Positions 7,774-8,885 of a stretch of DNA of 8,885 bases are shown here, piece after piece (within the stretch, counting starts at the first letter, position 1; each line of letters opens with the position of its first letter). Source of the stretch: an uncultured Bacteroides sp. (GTDB taxonomy: Bacteria; Bacteroidota; Bacteroidia; Bacteroidales; Bacteroidaceae); NCBI GenBank assembly GCA_959606905.1, contig CAUHML010000132.1, forward strand, positions 1 to 8,885. The letters run 5' to 3'. The position numbers and the translations under genes are program-made. The notes beneath the pieces are model-generated. The model saw only the letters and a program-made list of their open reading frames with translations. It had not been told where the DNA came from and did not search any database.

Positions 7774-8885
7774 TTATCTCCCTTCCGTATTTTTTACATA
7801 AATAGTGCTTCGTGCCGCACCCTCTTTTCTCAAATAACCATCCTTAACCATATTCAGCAAGACAGCTCTGGCTCTACGATGTTTTACATCTAAAATCTCT
7901 ACTGTTTCAGCAGTAGTAATAGAGCCATTTTCCAATACATATTTATAGATTTGTTGTTCCTGTTCACTATCCGGCATTTTCTTTGTCGTATCTGGCACTG
8001 TTTCTGTTTTATCCGGCACTTCATTGCCACTATCTGGCATTTTATCAATAGTATCCGGCACTTTAATGGCGTTATTGAGGTCATTGAGGTCAACAGTGCC
8101 GTCAACCTGACCTCGATAAATATTGATACGCAAATCCACTTCGCCACCAATAAACTCCGGCTCCCGAAGTCCGGCAGCTTTCACTTTATCAATAATTCTC
8201 GGAATACCGCTTCCCCAATGCTCGATCAGATTCATGTAAGCAAACGCATGGGCAAGGGCTTCATTTCTGATTTTGGAATAACCTTCTTTCATACGCTCCA
8301 TCGTTTGTCCCATTGGCAGCTTCCCAGGAGAAGTGATTTCCAATCGGTTGTCATATACCGCTACCTGTATCGTACCATGATCCAGATAACTACGATGTAC
8401 CATAGCATTGATAATCAACTCACGAATGGCATCCGGTGGAATCTCATAAACATCCTGGCGATAAATTCCCACAATAGTAGCACCCAGATGAATATTTCTT
8501 AAGACAAACTGAAATGCTTCGTCTATCTGTTCCCAAAGCGGTCCGGTATATTCTCTACGATCAACAAATACCGCTTTCGTTGTACCTTTGAACACACCAC
8601 ATTGCGTTGCAACATGAAGGCCTCCGTTGCCTGTCAAAATTGCAAACGCATTGGATGGAAAATCTTTTCCATCACGCTCGATTAAAATTCCCCAGGAACG
8701 CAACTGCTGTCTGCCTACATCTTTAATCGATGCTTTCTGTTCCTCTGTCCGAGCATTTCTGACAGCCTGCTCTTTCATAGCTTTGCAAAGGGTATCAATA
8801 TCTTCATCTGTAACATTTAACCCAGTACATAAAGCCTGATCATAGTAGCGGTTACTGCCCTCAAACAACAACTCCTTTACCATAT
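7774..8885 (-). CDS. ATP-binding, winged-helix protein (AlbA_2/Schlafen-associated, RecG-like), 3' part
   Basis: At least 369 residues are visible. The ATG at 8883 is most likely internal, because proteins of this group normally begin with an AlbA_2 (Schlafen-type) domain of about 120-130 residues, which would lie beyond the right edge. Numbered from that ATG, a GHKL/HATPase_c_4 domain occupies about 105-257. Its N box is RELIINAMVHRSY (154-166), the G1 region is NRLEITSPGKLP (179-190) and the G2 region is HWGSGIPRI (222-230). Then come five 7-residue repeats (275-309) and a winged helix-turn-helix at about 307-365 (ITTAETVEILDVKHRRARAVLL). Such proteins are usually annotated as transcriptional regulator or ATP-dependent DNA-binding protein, with function mostly untested. 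The position immediately before pglZ, 6 bp apart, makes it part of the BREX operon, perhaps as regulator or accessory factor (inference). Confidence 0.8.
   Translation of the reverse strand, partial: MVKELLFEGSNRYYDQALCTGLNVTDEDIDTLCKAMKEQAVRNARTEEQKASIKDVGRQQLRSWGILIERDGKDFPSNAFAILTGNGGLHVATQCGVFKGTTKAVFVDRREYTGPLWEQIDEAFQFVLRNIHLGATIVGIYRQDVYEIPPDAIRELIINAMVHRSYLDHGTIQVAVYDNRLEITSPGKLPMGQTMERMKEGYSKIRNEALAHAFAYMNLIEHWGSGIPRIIDKVKAAGLREPEFIGGEVDLRINIYRGQVDGTVDLNDLNNAIKVPDTIDKMPDSGNEVPDKTETVPDTTKKMPDSEQEQQIYKYVLENGSITTAETVEILDVKHRRARAVLLNMVKDGYLRKEGAARSTIYVKNTEGR
7778..7786 (-). promoter_or_regulatory. Ribosome binding site of pglZ inside the preceding gene
   Basis: GGAAGGGAG on the minus strand is formed by the last sense codons (Glu-Gly-Arg) of the upstream gene, ten bases before the pglZ ATG at 7767. 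This arrangement suggests coupled translation. Another ATG overlapping the upstream stop (7774-7772) is out of frame with pglZ. Confidence 0.6.
7957..8061 (-). repeat. Five tandem 21-bp repeats encoding a heptad linker
   Basis: Five in-frame 21-bp units encode VPDTIDK, MPDSGNE, VPDKTET, VPDTTKK and MPDSEQE, an exact seven-residue period with consensus (V/M)PD(T/S/K)xxx. On the plus strand the conserved core TATCYGGCAY recurs with starts at 7968, 7989, 8010, 8031 and 8052. The array lies between the ATP-binding and winged-helix domains and looks like a flexible, charged spacer. Because units are multiples of three, slippage would change linker length without breaking the frame. Confidence 0.9.
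8074..8091 (-). repeat. Two perfect 9-bp direct repeats
   Basis: ATTGAGGTC occurs twice in tandem on the plus strand (8074-8082 and 8083-8091) and encodes DLN-DLN just before the heptad array. It is in frame, so it is a second small length-variable site in the same linker. Confidence 0.8.

Noticed and set aside
7957..8061. Regular 21-bp repeats considered as a CRISPR array or iteron-type origin.
   Set aside because: The period is 21 bp with a core of only about 10 conserved bases and no unique spacers of 30 bp or more. The units are in frame with a good coding sequence.
7951..8502. Plus-strand open frame of 183 codons opposite the ATP-binding protein gene, with repeated IRHF/IWHF motifs.
   Set aside because: The repetition is only the complementary reading of the 21-bp repeats. 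The minus-strand frame has recognisable GHKL and winged-helix motifs.

Overview
The window is the downstream half of a phage-defence operon. All credible genes lie on the minus strand. Moderate-to-low GC, strong AGGAGG ribosome binding sites and the style of the proteins suggest a low-GC Firmicute, probably a gut Clostridia / Lachnospiraceae-type bacterium. That taxonomic guess is inference; no rRNA or marker gene is present.

In transcription order (right to left) the layout is as follows. (1) At 8885-7774 is the 3' part of a gene for an ATP-binding regulator-like protein (AlbA_2/Schlafen-associated, RecG-like group). It has a GHKL-type HATPase_c_4 domain, a linker of five exact 7-residue repeats, and a C-terminal winged helix. 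(2) At 7767-5125 is pglZ, the alkaline-phosphatase-superfamily core protein of BREX. (3) At 5104-2987 is brxL, the BREX AAA+ protein with a C-terminal Lon-like domain. (4) At 2964-1324 is an OLD-family ABC-ATPase/TOPRIM nuclease. (5) At 1331-243 is a compact UvrD-like SF1 helicase. After a 115-bp gap a further minus-strand gene starts at 127 and runs off the left edge.

The pglZ-brxL pair in this order marks the end of a BREX cluster. Type 1 is the most likely class, because type 1 clusters end pglZ-brxL, but type 4 also carries both genes. The genes that would decide (brxA, brxB, brxC and pglX, or brxP) lie beyond the right edge. The OLD nuclease plus UvrD helicase pair has the architecture of Gabija (GajA-GajB), although the helicase is clearly shorter than characterised GajB.

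All five genes are packed with gaps of 6, 20 and 22 bp and one 8-bp overlap, so they are probably co-transcribed, which would join BREX and a Gabija-like module in one unit. The last two genes are visibly AT-richer (sampled lines 23-32% GC) than pglZ/brxL (sampled lines 40-48%). This suggests that the nuclease-helicase pair was acquired separately and placed behind brxL.

Points deserving a second look are the composite operon, the small helicase, the apparent loss of the Ser-Lys protease dyad in BrxL, the heptad-repeat linker, and the ATP-binding/winged-helix gene inside the BREX operon. No RNA genes, CRISPR array, insertion sequence or convincing intrinsic terminator was seen. No gene-free stretch exceeds 300 bp.
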